From positions 62,001-126,000 of the forward strand of contig RMBW01000069.1 in the NCBI GenBank assembly GCA_004009845.1: 64,000 nt of DNA, given 5' to 3'. This stretch comes from Davidsoniella eucalypti. Taxonomy: Eukaryota; Ascomycota; Sordariomycetes; Microascales; Ceratocystidaceae. This document shows positions 25,865-38,773 of this stretch, in pieces (the first letter of the stretch is position 1; every line of letters starts with the position of its first letter). The position numbers were made by a program, and so were the translations under genes. Below the pieces are notes generated by a model that saw only the letters and a program-made list of their open reading frames with translations, searched no databases and was not told the DNA's origin.

Positions 25865-26590
25865 TTACAGGCGAGCACCACCAACAACCTTCATGTCAAC
25901 AGCCAGCTCGTTACCCTCGTCGTTCAGGACCATGACACGGACGGAGCCGGCACCGGCAGCGAAAGCTCTCCGCAGGCGTCCGTACAGGTTGGACTGGTCA
26001 ATGACAGGCAGACCCTGCTTGATATCACCGGTCTCGGTCATGGCGGTAACTGTAAGCCCAACCGTTAGTACTCTGTCTCCATCGTAGCAAGTGTATAATC
26101 TATGTTTGTCGCGGTATGGGTACTTACTCTCGCCCTCCTGGATGTCCAGGACGCGGTAGACCTTGAAGACGGGACCCAGCATGGTCTGGACAACAACCGA
26201 AGGAGCAGGGTGGGAGACGAAGGAGGACTCCTCGTGCAGCTGCTTGGTGAACAAATCCACACCTAGGTAGCGGTACTGGCCAGTAGAAGGAGAGGTGGTG
26301 ATCTTGATGACCTGGCAAGGGCGGCCCTGAAGCATCAAGAAATCACCCAGGCGGATGTGGTGGCAAGGGATCGTGACAGTGCTGGTAGAAGCAGAACCAC
26401 CGCCGGGGCGCTCAATGATGGTGTCACGGACAATGGTCTCCTCAGTGCCCATCATGCCAGCGGCAGCCTTGTGCATGCCGGCGCGGAAGGAGTGGTAGTG
26501 ACCTGAAATATGTCAGTAAATAATAGTACTATAGTGCGCATCTATCGTCAGCGGTCCTAGAAACTTACCGGACTCGTCGTAGTAACCCAT
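25865..26590 (-). CDS. hex1: HEX1, Woronin body major protein (core form)
   Basis: HEX1 self-assembles into the crystalline core of the Woronin body, a peroxisome-derived organelle that plugs septal pores after hyphal wounding. Exons 26590-26569, 26502-26128 and 26049-25865 give 193 residues starting MGYYDESGHYHSFRAG, the usual HEX1 opening. Nearly invariant family blocks are present: TIPCHHIRLGDF, YLGVDLFTKQLHEESSFVS, PSVVVQTMLGPVFK, AMTETGD and LAVDMKVV. The fold is related to translation factor eIF5A, but the hypusine site is lacking. The C-terminus ARL is a variant of the SRL peroxisomal targeting signal (PTS1). Introns have good donors (GTAAGT) and branch points (TACTGAC, TACTAAC). The second intron is 78 nt, in frame and stop-free, so its retention would insert 26 residues. 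Upstream exons continue in frame (separate entry), so this is probably the internal or short-form start. Identification is firm. Confidence 0.96.
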
Positions 26591-29513
26591 TTTGTCTGTA
26601 GAAGAGGATTCGGGAGCGGGAAGAGCGAGAGGCTTCTTGTTAACCTTGTACGAAACGGATGACTCGGGGTAAGCCGGAGACACCTGCGAACGAGCGTACG
26701 AGGAGCGAGGAGCGGTAGTCTTAAAAGACTCGATAAAAGTACCTTCCGAAACGACGGGAGGCGACTTGTGAGAGGTAAAGGACGATTTCGCGTACGAAGG
26801 ACGAGAGATATCGACGGTGGTCACCTGCGATTTCTCGGCGGGGCGGAAATCACGATACCTGCGTTCGGCAAGATCGAGAGGCGATGAAGGAAGGGGAAGA
26901 GACTTGTTGGTATCACAACGAGTCTCGATGAATTCAGAGCGAGGACGACTGGTTAAAAGTCGACGAAGTTAGTGGTGTTTGTGTGTGGTGGATGAAGAAG
27001 GGAAAGAAGAGCTTGGAATGGAAGGACAGAGAGTAAGAATAAGAAGGGAAGAAGAAGAAATTAAAGCTCAAACTTCAAGGCGAGGAAGGAGTATAAAAGA
27101 CGCGGTGCAGCCCATGCAGCGTGTGGCTGCTCGTCCAGTGCCCAGCCCTTGTTTGTTTATTTTTGCTCGCTGGGTCCATGTTTTGGCTGGGAGAGAACAG
27201 AGAACGAGTGAAGAAACAGATTGTATCTTGCACACGCCCCTCCCCTGTACGCGCTCGGCCACAGCTCCCTGCCAGCCGTAGCTCGGGGGGGGCTAGCATG
27301 GCCAGAGAGCTCTTCGAGACACGCCCCTGCAACAAGGACGGACAAAACAGACATTGCAAGTCAAAATCAGTAGTGACTGATGGCCACTCGCTCTGTTCTG
27401 TTTGTGTCTGGGGGCGCGCCAGCAATCGGCCCATGTTCAGACCGTATTGATTGCAGTGCTGTTTTGTTCTGTTCTGCTCTAGTCTACTCTGCTCACTGTG
27501 CTGACTCCGAGCTCATCTCTACAGAGAGCTCCAAAAGTAAACAGACTAGTGCACACAGAGACAGCGCCACCCCTTTTCCTAGTGCTCCCTTGATTGAGTC
27601 TTGCCGCTTTTTTCTTGCCGCTTACTCGCTGTGTTTCTCTCTCTGCTAGTAGCAGCCACCCTTGTGTCTGTTTGTTTACTTTTCCTGTTTCGGGTTCTAC
27701 ACCAGCTGTTTCTGCCTCTGCTTCTACTGCTCTACCAGGCAAAGACGCTCTCTCCTTGTCCCGCTTAGTCCTTGCCTGGCTGGCCCCCTTCCCATGGCAG
27801 AGATGGGCGAGGAAGACAGTTAATCCAGGGAGACTTGCAGCAAACAAGTAGATAGGCTATGCAATGGTCGGCAGCATACACAACAGGCGTAAATCAAAGA
27901 ACGGTAGAAAACAGTAAAGCAATCAAAGTAGAACAATGGCAGCCATGGAATGTGGGTCGGTTCAACCCAGCTTCTCAGCCGAAAAGACAGACCACACATA
28001 GCTAGAAGCGAGCAAGAAAACAGGACAGGCGAGCAGCAAAAGTTACCAGCAGGCTTTGGGGCGAAAGACGCAAAGGAACAAAAGGAGAAAGAAAGAAAAA
28101 CAGTAAGGCCAAGAGAAGGAAGGAATGGAAGGCGCGTGTGGAGCTAGCTAGCAACGGCTTAGCCCACCACAGTAGTAAGACTGTGATATACAACTGTTGG
28201 CTAGACTAGACACACACACCTGTAAACAAACACACACACAGTAGAACTGGACGTTCTCTCTAGTAGCCAAGCCAGACAGACTGTGAGGCAAGCCAGAGGA
28301 GAACGGCCGGCCAGCATACTGGACGCAGAGCTAAGGAGACAGGCCGTTGAGACGCAGGTTCACGTTGGCGCCATGCGGACAGCGGCCGGCTCCTCACTGG
28401 CAAGCTCAATATAAGCAAGACAGGGCAGAGCTTCTAATTCTACTGCGAAGTGATAATTGGGATGATGCTGAAGGGGAAAGTGACATGCGTGGGCAAGGAC
28501 GGTATATGCAGTGGTGATCGTAGAAGCAGCAATAAGAAGAACCAGTAGTGAAGCAGCACATACACACGCATGAGATGCATGGCACTGTATAATCTTGGTG
28601 GTTCATGTTCTTCCTTTGGAGACATAGAGCAACAGCAATGGGAGGAAGAGGTAAGTCGATAGCAAGTGAGGCATCAGGTCTTCATGCATGGCAGGCTTTC
28701 TCAAGCGAAGAAGCGATGCCAGCAAATAGACACCGCTTTTCCGCTATGCGAATCTACAATCGTGATGACTAGTGATAGATTGCAATCATTCTTACTTTGC
28801 CCGAGCCCTGTCTGGTTCTCTTTTAATTCTTCTTGGGAGGAATGAACGGCGTTTGATGCGACATGTGCACAGCAAGCTTGCTCTGCGAGTGCTACTACTC
28901 TCTTGATTCTGGCCAAGCTGGTGAAGAGGAAATGAGAGATATGGATAGCAAGTACTTACCGAAGGCTTTCATTAGCACCAAAGGTCGACTCGCGGGTGCC
29001 GTACGTGGTGTCACGGCCTTGGAAGACACTCTCGCGCGAGGCAAACGGCTTCGCAGCAGCCGAGAATACCGACTTCGCGAGTCCGGGACGACGGTAGGTG
29101 GTCTCCTCGTGGATGCGTATCTCCTCCTTGGGCGCCTCGGGGGCAAAGGGGTGCGCGCCAGGAACTGGCGCAGGTAGCTGGTGATGGTGGTGATGGTGAT
29201 GCTCCTCAAGCTGAGCCGGAGGACGGGGAGGGTTCTGGCCCTGCGAGATCAGCGTCGCCTGGTAGAGCGTCTGCTTGGGAGGCAGCGGCTGCAGGTTGTT
29301 CTCGTCAACGGTATCGACAATCGTCGTCTTGGTAGTCGAGTGCTTGACGTTGGTCTGTGTCTGCTGCGATTTGGCTTCTTCCCTGTACGACGAAGGGAAG
29401 AAGCTGACCGGAACCGGTACGCGGGCTTCGAAATCCAGGTTGGGCAACTGGTGGTCGCAGGCTTGATGCTGCGATCTTGATTTAAACGGTGGTTTTAGGG
29501 CGTTCTCTGCGAA
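26569..29513 (-). CDS. hex1: hex1 N-terminal extension exons
   Basis: An open frame runs into the HEX1 start from upstream. The exon 26948-26569 encodes RPRSEFIETRCDTNKSLP... to DKMGYYDESG. A 2,011-bp intron (28959-26949; donor GTAAGT, branch CACTAAC at 26974-26968, acceptor CCAG) joins it in phase (CG|T) to an exon that ends at 28960. That exon encodes a proline-rich segment with a run of seven histidines, EETTYRRPGLAKS, and an imperfect repeat (RESVFQGRDTTYG / RESTFGANES). Its open frame continues to about 29707 without any ATG, so a first coding exon must lie further upstream. A plausible acceptor (CCACCCACAG) puts the exon start at 29513, which is provisional. Long, alternatively spliced HEX1 N-termini are known in Aspergillus and Trichoderma, and this fits that pattern. 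The alternative is that the exons are a 5' leader and the frame is fortuitous; the protein-like composition argues against this. Confidence 0.6.
26949..28959 (-). other. hex1: Unusually long (2,011 bp) intron in hex1
   Basis: Introns elsewhere in this window are about 60-150 bp, so this is more than ten times longer. The - strand contains two frames of about 120 codons (27434-27075 and 27847-27479) with no recognisable product. GC content appears higher than in the surrounding intergenic DNA. The intron may hold an internal promoter for the short HEX1 form, or small exons I cannot define. Confidence 0.6.
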
Positions 29514-30671
29514 CTGTGGGTGGAAAAGCGAGGCAAGGCAAAGAAACAAACGAGAAAAAAAAAGACAGCAAGATAGCAAGATGGCCGGGGCTGGCGATGA
29601 TAGTATCTTGTGGTGGGTTTTTTTTGGTGATGGTGTTGTGAAGGTCTTGGTGATTAACGACGTTGTTAATTGATCCAAGGGCGAAAGTAGAAAGACTGCA
29701 CGGGTTTACTGCTATGCTCTAATGGGCTATAGCGCCAATTTCAAGGCTCAGTTGTAGTTAATATGCAGCAAAGTTGCAGTGCGCCTACAGTAACGACTCC
29801 GTAAGCCAGTAGCGCTGTCTTCTATTTTTCTGGTGTGTTGGACTGGGGGTGGGAAACATCCGACCACAAGCTCTAGCCTATCTACTCCAGGGCGTAGTTA
29901 GGGTTGTGTGAAACATCCATGCCTCAAAAAAGCTCTGTACACATACTAACTATGTATGACCCTGGCTGGCAATCAAGTCAATCATCGAATCAATCGTTGG
30001 CTCTCTATTTCCTTGTGAACCTAATTCCCCAATAACTTGTGGTTCGATATCTTCATCTCTGATTGCCGAACTACCACTAGCTAGGAACGTATCCACAAAA
30101 ACTCTAAGAACCACATTATCAACAACGGATTGAAAGAAAAACAAACAACCCTCGAATCAAATACAAGAGACGACATAATGGAACTACGTTTGGTGATCCC
30201 TTAAATCTACTCAAGGCCGCTGTTTGACTATCATTGCGACAGTATTGACCACAAGAGTCACGGTGTTAGCAGTTTAATATTCTATCTTTTGACTTCATAT
30301 TAGAATCATGTAACACCATGTATAAAGATGAGTGATCTGCTCAATTGGCTTTTAAGCTTCAAATTACAAGACCCGAATCCGTTATGTTTGAAATCTACGG
30401 CTGTCTCGTTTTGTCCCTGTTAGGGTCTAGGGTACCCTTTGATGGTTACTGATAGCTAGGGGCTGACAGCCACATGTATGTACATTGGTTCAAGCCCAGA
30501 ATGAAACCAATCAGACGTCACTTTTCCTCTATTTTAACATTCTACAATACGCTCTAATCATTCATACGCTGTAGTTTTTGCCGTTTCGTAATCTTCTTTT
30601 CTTTTTCTTTTTCTCTAGAGCCGCCCTAATAGCTATAAATCATGTTTGGTTTCGCATGATCGATTTTCACA

Positions 30672-30686
30672 TACATATCTGTATAG
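30672..30686 (+). repeat. TACATATCTGT oligomer copy
   Basis: TACATATCTGTATAG, identical over 15 bases to the copy at 2736. Confidence 0.6.
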
Positions 30687-32942
30687 TCATATCGCTCTAT
30701 TGTCATATTAGAATCCTTATCTTTCTTTCTCTTACATGATTGTTTTTGCCCCAATGTCCGATCAGAGACCTGCCTGCAGATACGACCCAAAAGTCAGCCG
30801 TTATACCTGAGGCTGGGACGAGCCGACACACAGCTAACTACAAAGGTGTGCCATCATGCTACATACTCTCTAACAGCCATTGGCTAGTGAAGTGAGAACG
30901 GAAAGAAATTACATGCACATGCAGCAGGCGGATCTAGGTGGTAAGCTTGTGGCTGCCGTATCGACTTTCGACTGTCCAGAGGAGGCTGGGGGCAGGAAGC
31001 GTTGTTGAGTTTTGTGATTATGAGGAGCATAGCATGAAGATATCTGCAATAAATGTGTGCATGCGTACATTCGTATTTCACAGCTGGCGCGACTCGAGCT
31101 AAGCTCTTTTGAGAAGCAAGAGTAGCAAGAAGAATTACAATAGAGGAGGCTAGCCATATCTGTAGAAGGGGAAATGATGAAGCTCAGAACATTCTTCCAG
31201 ACCTAGCACAAGAAAACCACACCCTCCCCCATTACTAGTATGAAGACTAGAAGAGGTAACTAACAAGGAGGGGGCGTGTGCATATTATTATAAATAAAAC
31301 CGCGGCCCAGCGTGGAGTTTTGAAACAAAGAGAGCAGAAAGTTGTCTCAGCGAAGAGCTTGAGCACGAACCAAGAAAAACAAAGGCTATCCTATCAGAGA
31401 CAGAAATATACACGTAGAAGACAGAGACGGACTGGGTTAACTGGGATACACAGACGGCAAATAGAGGAAGAGGGACTTTTTCGTCTTGCATTTGGCCTAT
31501 GAGGCTTGCAACTTTGCTTGTTTATTAGTTGTTGCATTGCGGCGGCGCAGAATAAGCGGTGTAGTGGATATGATGCCTATCCAATATACATATATTTGTA
31601 TGTGCTTGATTTAGTGTATTACTTTCACATGTATTTCTACCATATGAAGATTCAGATACAACCGAATGTAATCTTATATACCCGATATCTTGATATTTGC
31701 CTTGTTTGCTATACGGCCGAGCAAAAGTATTGAACCATGATTGAAAGCTATCAAATCACCATGAACCTAATACTAGTTTGACATGGAGCAAAATATCCAT
31801 ATATGTACTATGTGATATGATACTATTCGTATACGGTAGATGGTAATGTCTAACCGATATTAGTATTTGCATATTCATTCGGCATTAGCCAGTGAATACT
31901 GAACAACGGAATCCCGTGTGATGTTGATGTGTTATATGTAACTAGATAATGGTGGTAGTGGCAACGATGGTAATATACATATACATACACAATAGGTATA
32001 TATGTATGTACTATCCATGCTACAGCTGTCTGTGATATATCATACAGTAGTGTGATTTGTGGAGTAGTGGTTAGAATGTACATAACTTTGAGCCATATTT
32101 CTCCCTTCATATTATCTTTTCTTTAGTGGCGGCGACGGGCGGTTACGCTACTATAGTGATGCTAGTGGCCATGGAAACGAGAGATGACATGATGGTCTGT
32201 TCTCAACAGATTCGTCTCGCTTTGGACTGTTTCTTGTTTCTTTGTTTTCTCCTCTATCAAGCCAGACGCGTCTTGGAATCGTGATTCACGTACACATCAG
32301 CACACCCCAAGAAGGATACAATTGTAATCAGTAAAAAAAAGAAGAAAAAAACTAATACCCCAAAAATATATATGTAACAGAAACTAGTGCTAGTCCAAGC
32401 TAGGCAAGGCAACTAGCTAAACAGACAAAAAAAAAACACACCGATCAGCCAGTGTCACCATACCATGTCTCGGCGTATTTAGTATGATTTCCAGCCCTTT
32501 TCGTTATTTTCTTTCAGTTTCTATCCAAGGGAAATCTTTCCACTAGGTCCTCTTTGTTCTTCTTACATGTAGAAATAAAACGTGTGCCTTCTGTAACATT
32601 GGTGGTTTTATACGATGTAAGGCCTACTAAATAATAACAACATGTTGCAACAAGTAGTGCCTATTTGTCCTTATCATTAACTTCTGGATATCTATCTTTG
32701 TATATACCTCTCATTGAAGCTCGTATATTCAAGTAACGACGCAAGACTGACCTCGCTGTCTCGTCACTGCCTCCACTTCTACCTGCAGCTCCAGCTACAA
32801 CAGAAGCACTAGAAGATTCCTAGTTTGTATTAGGGAAGGGGGTCCTGGCACCGCCAGGGACTTCGTTGTATTGATGGCAAATTAGTATGTATGTCAGTTG
32901 GTATGTATGTAACTTCTCTAGACGGGCCTTCTTTCTAATTCT

Positions 32943-32976
32943 ATCTCTCTCCCTCTCTCTCCCTCTCTCTCTCTCT
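32943..32976 (+). repeat. CT-rich microsatellite
   Basis: Interrupted CT dinucleotide tract with CCCT steps (ATCTCTCTCCCTCTCTCTCC and onward). Purine/pyrimidine asymmetric; intergenic. Confidence 0.9.
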
Positions 32977-34330
32977 TTATTATCATTATTTCGCTTCCTT
33001 ACAGTTATGAGAGAATAAATCAGCGACTGCGGCGGTGCAACTCAGCCTGCAGCTTAGCAACCAATACTTTCTGCAGCGGGTTGGTGGATACACTATAATA
33101 TGCATGCACATGTACAGTACATCTACATGTAGCTATGCTCTTGTGTGCGTCGATAGTGTCGTATCGGAAAATGAAGTGGTTGTACTGGCCAAGGCAATTA
33201 GGTGTATGTACTATTTAAGCAAGGCTGGTGGAAACGGAACACATGTATTTGTTTGTAGTACCAATAATATAGATACGGTGCCAGAAAACACGGCCTCGCC
33301 CGGAGTTGAAAAGGAGCTCTTAGATAATCTCTAGACTATAACATAGTCATCATCATTATCATTCTTCGCCTCATATGACACTAGCTGCATAATAAAACGA
33401 TGCACAATATCATTGTCCGTACGTTATCGTATTTTTCATTGGCAGATGGAAAAGACGGCCAACTAAGGGAGGGTGACTAGGGAAATCCCGATCCATCGAC
33501 ACTACTTGACGAGATGTACGATGATATAAGTGAGATACTATGTATTTGTATATTGCTTGTGCTTATTGGTGATATTGGAAGCATAGAACCCAATACAAGT
33601 AAGAAAACAATACTGGCCCGTGCTTGTGATTGTGCCAGTCCTATTGCGTCGCGGCATCCGTAATGCAAATCAGTGTGTAATGTGTTCATTTGGCCCTATT
33701 CTACATATCTATCTACTCTACAGGTCATCTATACTACGACACGGTTTTACATATAGACAGAGCCGAGTTACAGAGAGGAGTGTGACAGGTAGAGGGGGCT
33801 GGGAACCGATGGCGATAACAAACATACTAGAGCACATAGACTCTGATAGAACTGTGGTTGGCCGTCAGGCGGCACGCACACTGACTGCAACAGCACCATC
33901 ACGGGCTGTCACATATCACGCGTGATGGCTGTTTTTGTTGTCCCTTACAAAAACAAAAACACAGTAAAGTGATACGCCGCTGATTGTATGAGACCTTCTT
34001 TATTAGTTAGGACAAGTGCTTGTTTGTATTTTGGTTGCGGCATAAAATGGCGCCTCTACCATTACAGCCACCGTATTTTCTATCCCTTTATTTACACACT
34101 ATGTATCTTTAGTAAAGTAGCCTCTTGACTCCAGTCTATCCGGGCTTCCAGCCAGTGATTTAGATCGGAATAGAAGACACGCCCTAGAAGCTAACTGTGT
34201 CGGCTTGGTAGGCCATATTCGGTGGTGGGAATTGTCAGAGCAGTTCCAATCTCGTGTTGTAATATAAACTAATAAGTTGGCCAAGCCATACAGCGCGGTG
34301 ATTCGGCTAATAGTGAGACATACATACATG

Positions 34331-34346
34331 TACATATCTGTGTATG
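34331..34346 (+). repeat. TACATATCTGT oligomer copy
   Basis: TACATATCTGTGTATG, a shorter match whose flank is itself ACATACATG-rich. Confidence 0.5.
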
Positions 34347-35994
34347 TATCTATAGGCCAGCCACTCTAGTCGTAGGCTACATATAAATGGAAATAGTACA
34401 GTAACTAGGCATATCTATACACTATACAATAAAGCGGGTGTCTAGCGTTTAGCGTCCTTGCTAGCACGTTACTGTTTGGCAACTGGACTCAAACTGTCAT
34501 TTGCCTCCCAAATGCATGCCCGTTCTCATTAGAATCCTCGAGGAGTCTACAGAGTACGTCTCCTTTTCTCCATTTAATCTCCATCTCTATTCTTCCGCCG
34601 AATTGCTCAATCTGTTGGCGAGCTGAGGGCCCTGCTAATTTCCATGGCAACGCAACCAAAAAGGCCACACTGCGAAATAAATCGGAGCGCGGTCTGGCGA
34701 TATGCACACACCCTGCCATCGAGAAGCACATATCCCGGTATACGAAGAACAGCCGTTTCGTTTTGTGCTTTTATTTCGTTTGGTAATTTCCAAAGAAAGC
34801 CCCAGAGCCTGGGGAGAAGCTTCTGCCTCGTCGCTGCGTGGCTTCAACTGGTCTAGCGACGCGTTTTACAGGTATATACTGGGCTGGGCTGGGCCGTAAT
34901 ACGCAGGTGCGATATTGCTCATCTCATTATAACGCAAGAGCAAAGAGAAGAATAATGCATGCCAGTGTGCTATGTTGTGCTATGAGGCTGTTGCTCGGGA
35001 GAAAGCCCAGGCACCGAGAACTAGATATTGCTATTCCATCTTCCAGACGTCGCAACTGCACAGGTCGTCGTGTTTGTGCGTCTGTTTTCTGTTCGTCCAT
35101 CATAGCAATGCATGCTGCTAGTCTATAGTTGGATAGCCATCAGACGGATTGAGGGCAGTATGTGTGGCGTTCTTGACTGATCGCTGCTGTTACTGCTGTG
35201 CCCGTGGGGTTTGAGTTTCATCGCACCCGGGTTTGATACCAGATTCAAGGGTTTTACATGTAATGTCGGTAGGCACATGATTCTTGAGTCTGCGGGTCCA
35301 GGCTTTGGATGTCGCGAACACGACGCGTCTACCTCGAAACGCACTCCACGCGCTTGGCTATGTCCCCTTCGTGTTCTTTGAGCCTTAGTGATGTATACAT
35401 TCACTTCATATGCAGATGTTCATCCTCGTGAACCGCCTCGGTAGAATACGTTCACTTTGTACAGACGTGCTTGTAGAGACATTCGCATGTGTCGCAATAC
35501 ACGTATGGCTCCAATATTGGGATTTTCAAGTAGTCAAAGTGCTGTTGTCTGTCTCCGCCATTTGTAGGCCGGGCATCTTTATTTCGCTTTCGTTTGTTGA
35601 GGGAAAGGGGATGATGAGCTGCATGTATCGTGCCTAGCCTAGTTCACGCTATCGTCAGGTGCATACTACATTTGCATCTGGTTCTTTCGTACCTGTCGGC
35701 TTTTTTTGGTATGTACCTTGTCTCTCTTCGTTTGGTTTGGTAGTGCCTTGTTTGTTCCCAATCCAACTATGCTAGGATATAACACCCTGTAGTGTTTGTT
35801 TCTCTCTGGTAATACTGCCTAGCATAAGTGATGGTGTTTATCAAGACGAATTGCTTTGAAAAGGTAGGTAAGCTCAAGTATGTATTACTGAGCACTCCTG
35901 GGTTAAGTCACATATACACATAGTAACGCTTGATTCAGCTGCCATTTGTTTAATACTCCCACGATCAGGGAAATAATTTCTACATTTGTATGTA

Positions 35995-36011
35995 TACATA
36001 TCTGTACATAG
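35995..36011 (+). repeat. TACATATCTGT oligomer copy
   Basis: TACATATCTGTACATAG, identical over 17 bases to the copy at 21036. Confidence 0.65.
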
Positions 36012-37583
36012 CTCCGTTTCTCTGGCAAACGAGATTGCGCCCGAGATTGCATGTGTGGAAAGGACCGTATAAAAGCGAGTAATGAACTAGTTCGGCGTTG
36101 TAATGATGAGCCAGCTGGAAGGGCCACATAGAGCTTCTTTTTCTCTCTTTCTTATATGTATCTATCAGCATACTCTTCACTGGTAGAACGGCTTGTCCGT
36201 ATTGTTTTAGTCTAACAGATGTCGGTGAACACCGATCAAGATGCCTGAATGCCTCCCTTGTATCCTCTCTTTGTTTAGTTGTCTTGACTTGATCCCTATA
36301 ACATGTCTACCTGACACATTGCATTGTTTCTCCAATCGCTGCCGTGGAGGAGCGATTTCTTCTCAAATTCTTCTCAAATGAGAGTCCACACATAGCCTAT
36401 CCTTTCATCCAGGTCATAGCTTTGTTTTCATCGTTGGTCCATATTTTATCTGCTGTTTTGCCGAGCCGAGGATGAAGCCTGGCCACTGAGCCAACCACTT
36501 GATGTTGCCGCTAGTATTTTTTTTTTTAGTAGCCAGCCGCTTGTCTGGACTGTTCCTGTGGCCTCAGTAATAGGCGGCTTAGCGCGTTGCCACGTAGAAC
36601 TTGTGGAGGACTAGACTAGTGATGGTGATATTAGCTACGTACATGTACAACGTATAACACATGTACACATATGTTTGTGTATAACGTATCGGCTGGTATC
36701 TTTCGTACCGGCGCCGGCCCGAGAAAGATGAGTTGGATATGCATAACCTTGGCTAATTACTGACTATATGCGATCTTAACGCCGAGGTCCATCAATATTG
36801 ATGCTAAACGTAGAGACTTTGTAGAACCACATGCCACACGATACTGTTAAGCAAAACCTACACTCTAGTTTCGAAGAAGCAACAAGCTTGTAGTTATGAT
36901 GCTTGAAACCCAACCTAAACAAACAACTACGTACTACATGTAGAGATTCTGGAGCTTGGGGCAAACTAGATGATATGCCCGATCGCCCCCACACTAGGAG
37001 ATGTATACTGATATGAAGCAAGATACCCAAAGGGAAATAGAAGTTGTGTACATTGTAGTACAGGTATATATATACCAAGACCAAGAAAACTTCCGAACTT
37101 GATAATGTTGAATTGGTTATTTTCAGTGAATAATCTATAATTTTCGATCATCTTGACTGCCAGTCTTGGGCTTCGGGCTTGGGATAGGGTTAAAGGAAAC
37201 TGAGTTGCATAACCTGGTTGCTCGGTTTTTACGTGTTCCGATGACGTTCCAGGACTAAGCTTCATCTTTATCGACGGTTAGAATTTATACGACAGTATCA
37301 AGCTCGATGTCACTATGCAATTGAGACCCATTGTCGAGGATAGTCGTGATGTTGGTTGTACGGATGGTGCGCAAGTTCAATGGTATCGTTTTTGTAGATG
37401 TCAACATCGACATGTTAAGTTGAGCTGGGAGAGATTGAAATCTCTTCGATTCTACCATGACGAGAATACAGATAGGTGGGGGGCTGTAAAAACTGCGATA
37501 ACATTCTCGAGAAAAAGCCGGTGATAGTCGATGAGCAAATAATACTACATTATAAAGTCGCGAGGTTTTCGTGATCTGGAGAT

Positions 37584-37608
37584 CCGATGGTTATAATGTA
37601 ACCATCGG
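37584..37608. repeat. Perfect 10-bp inverted repeat, 5-base loop
   Basis: CCGATGGTTA, TAATG, TAACCATCGG: a perfect hairpin. No T-run or coding frame follows that would give it an obvious role. Confidence 0.8.
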
Positions 37609-38726
37609 TATGCTTAGTACTCACGATACTTTGAAAGTCACTAATTCATTCAAACTAGATGATATCAGTTACAGGTAGTTGAAGATATCTTCTGGATACC
37701 CATAGACAGAGAGAGAAATATAATACATAGTATTGAGTCAGTATGCAGAACCTAATGTTGTAGGGTAATTACAAAAGCATCATGAACCTCGATTGGCATC
37801 CTGTGTAACGGTGTTCATGGTTGACTAACAATAGCAACGTTGAACTTGAAACTTCAAAACAAAGGTTGAAAACTAGATCCAGAGATTAGAATCTATATAT
37901 AATATCAATGACATCATGTTTTGGCGTCTATTCGTACTGATTAATTATATTCCTGGCACTTTCGAACCACTAATACCTGATTATATAGATTAGTTTCAAA
38001 ACTTACTCTAGTAATTATTTTGGACTCCAAGTTCATATATGAGATTACAGCAAATGATATCTATGGAATGGAGAAATATAGTTTCGGCTTCCCGAGCCTG
38101 TACTATCGTATACACCGAATTTTTAACTCTATCAGTGAGAACGATACAATATATCATGATACAGTGTCCGATCCACTAGGGGTACAATATTCGGTACACA
38201 GTTCTGTGTTCGGATATATATGCCTACGTTTATAGATTTTTCTTTCGAGCTGTCTCAAGTCGAGATCAATCTGTATCTACTTGGTTCTTGTGGTATCATC
38301 CATCTTGAGGCTCGGACATCCACATCAACTTGGACGCGATATAGGTTTACTTTGAAGAAGGTACTCTCAACTTGACATTCTATCTTCTATAGACGGTTTG
38401 AGAAAAAGTCTCCTCACGGTGCTCCATTGCCGTGCTGATTTGGACAATCTTGTAGTCTATCCAGTCGGAATCTGTGGCAACTGTATCTATACTTGAGAAA
38501 AGCACTATTATCCAATGAGAACTGCTGTTGGATGATAGTAACACAGTTGACTTTACGTTATTGGACTCTTCTTCGCTATATAGAGAGAGAGAGAGTTAAA
38601 GCAAAGCAAATCCATACTAGTGGCACCCGGACCAGCAAGAGCTTCTGGGCGTTATCGAAACCAATCCATGGCATCTCAGCAACCGGATACTGCTATCATA
38701 GCTTCACATCCATTGAATCTACTTGT

Positions 38727-38773
38727 GAGCCATTTCATGATCTACATCTAGTCACAGTATGTAGAAATGGCTC
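38727..38773. repeat. Perfect 10-bp inverted repeat, 27-base spacer
   Basis: GAGCCATTTC at 38727-38736 pairs with GAAATGGCTC at 38764-38773. The spacer contains a second short complementary pair (CTACAT / ATGTAG), so a longer imperfect stem is possible. Confidence 0.75.

Noticed and set aside
25865..26590. Initial reading as translation factor eIF5A
   Set aside because: HEX1 shares the eIF5A fold, but the MGYYDESGHYHSF start, the FTKQLHEESSFVS block, the absence of a hypusine loop and the PTS1 end identify HEX1.
27479..27847. 122-codon frame on - inside the hex1 intron
   Set aside because: Low-complexity Ala/Glu/Lys composition, not in phase with flanking hex1 exons through good splice sites; no family match.
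30483..30510. GGTTCAAGCCC with a short hairpin ATTGGTT/AACCAAT
   Set aside because: T-arm-like but no matching acceptor stem or A-box upstream; not a tRNA gene.
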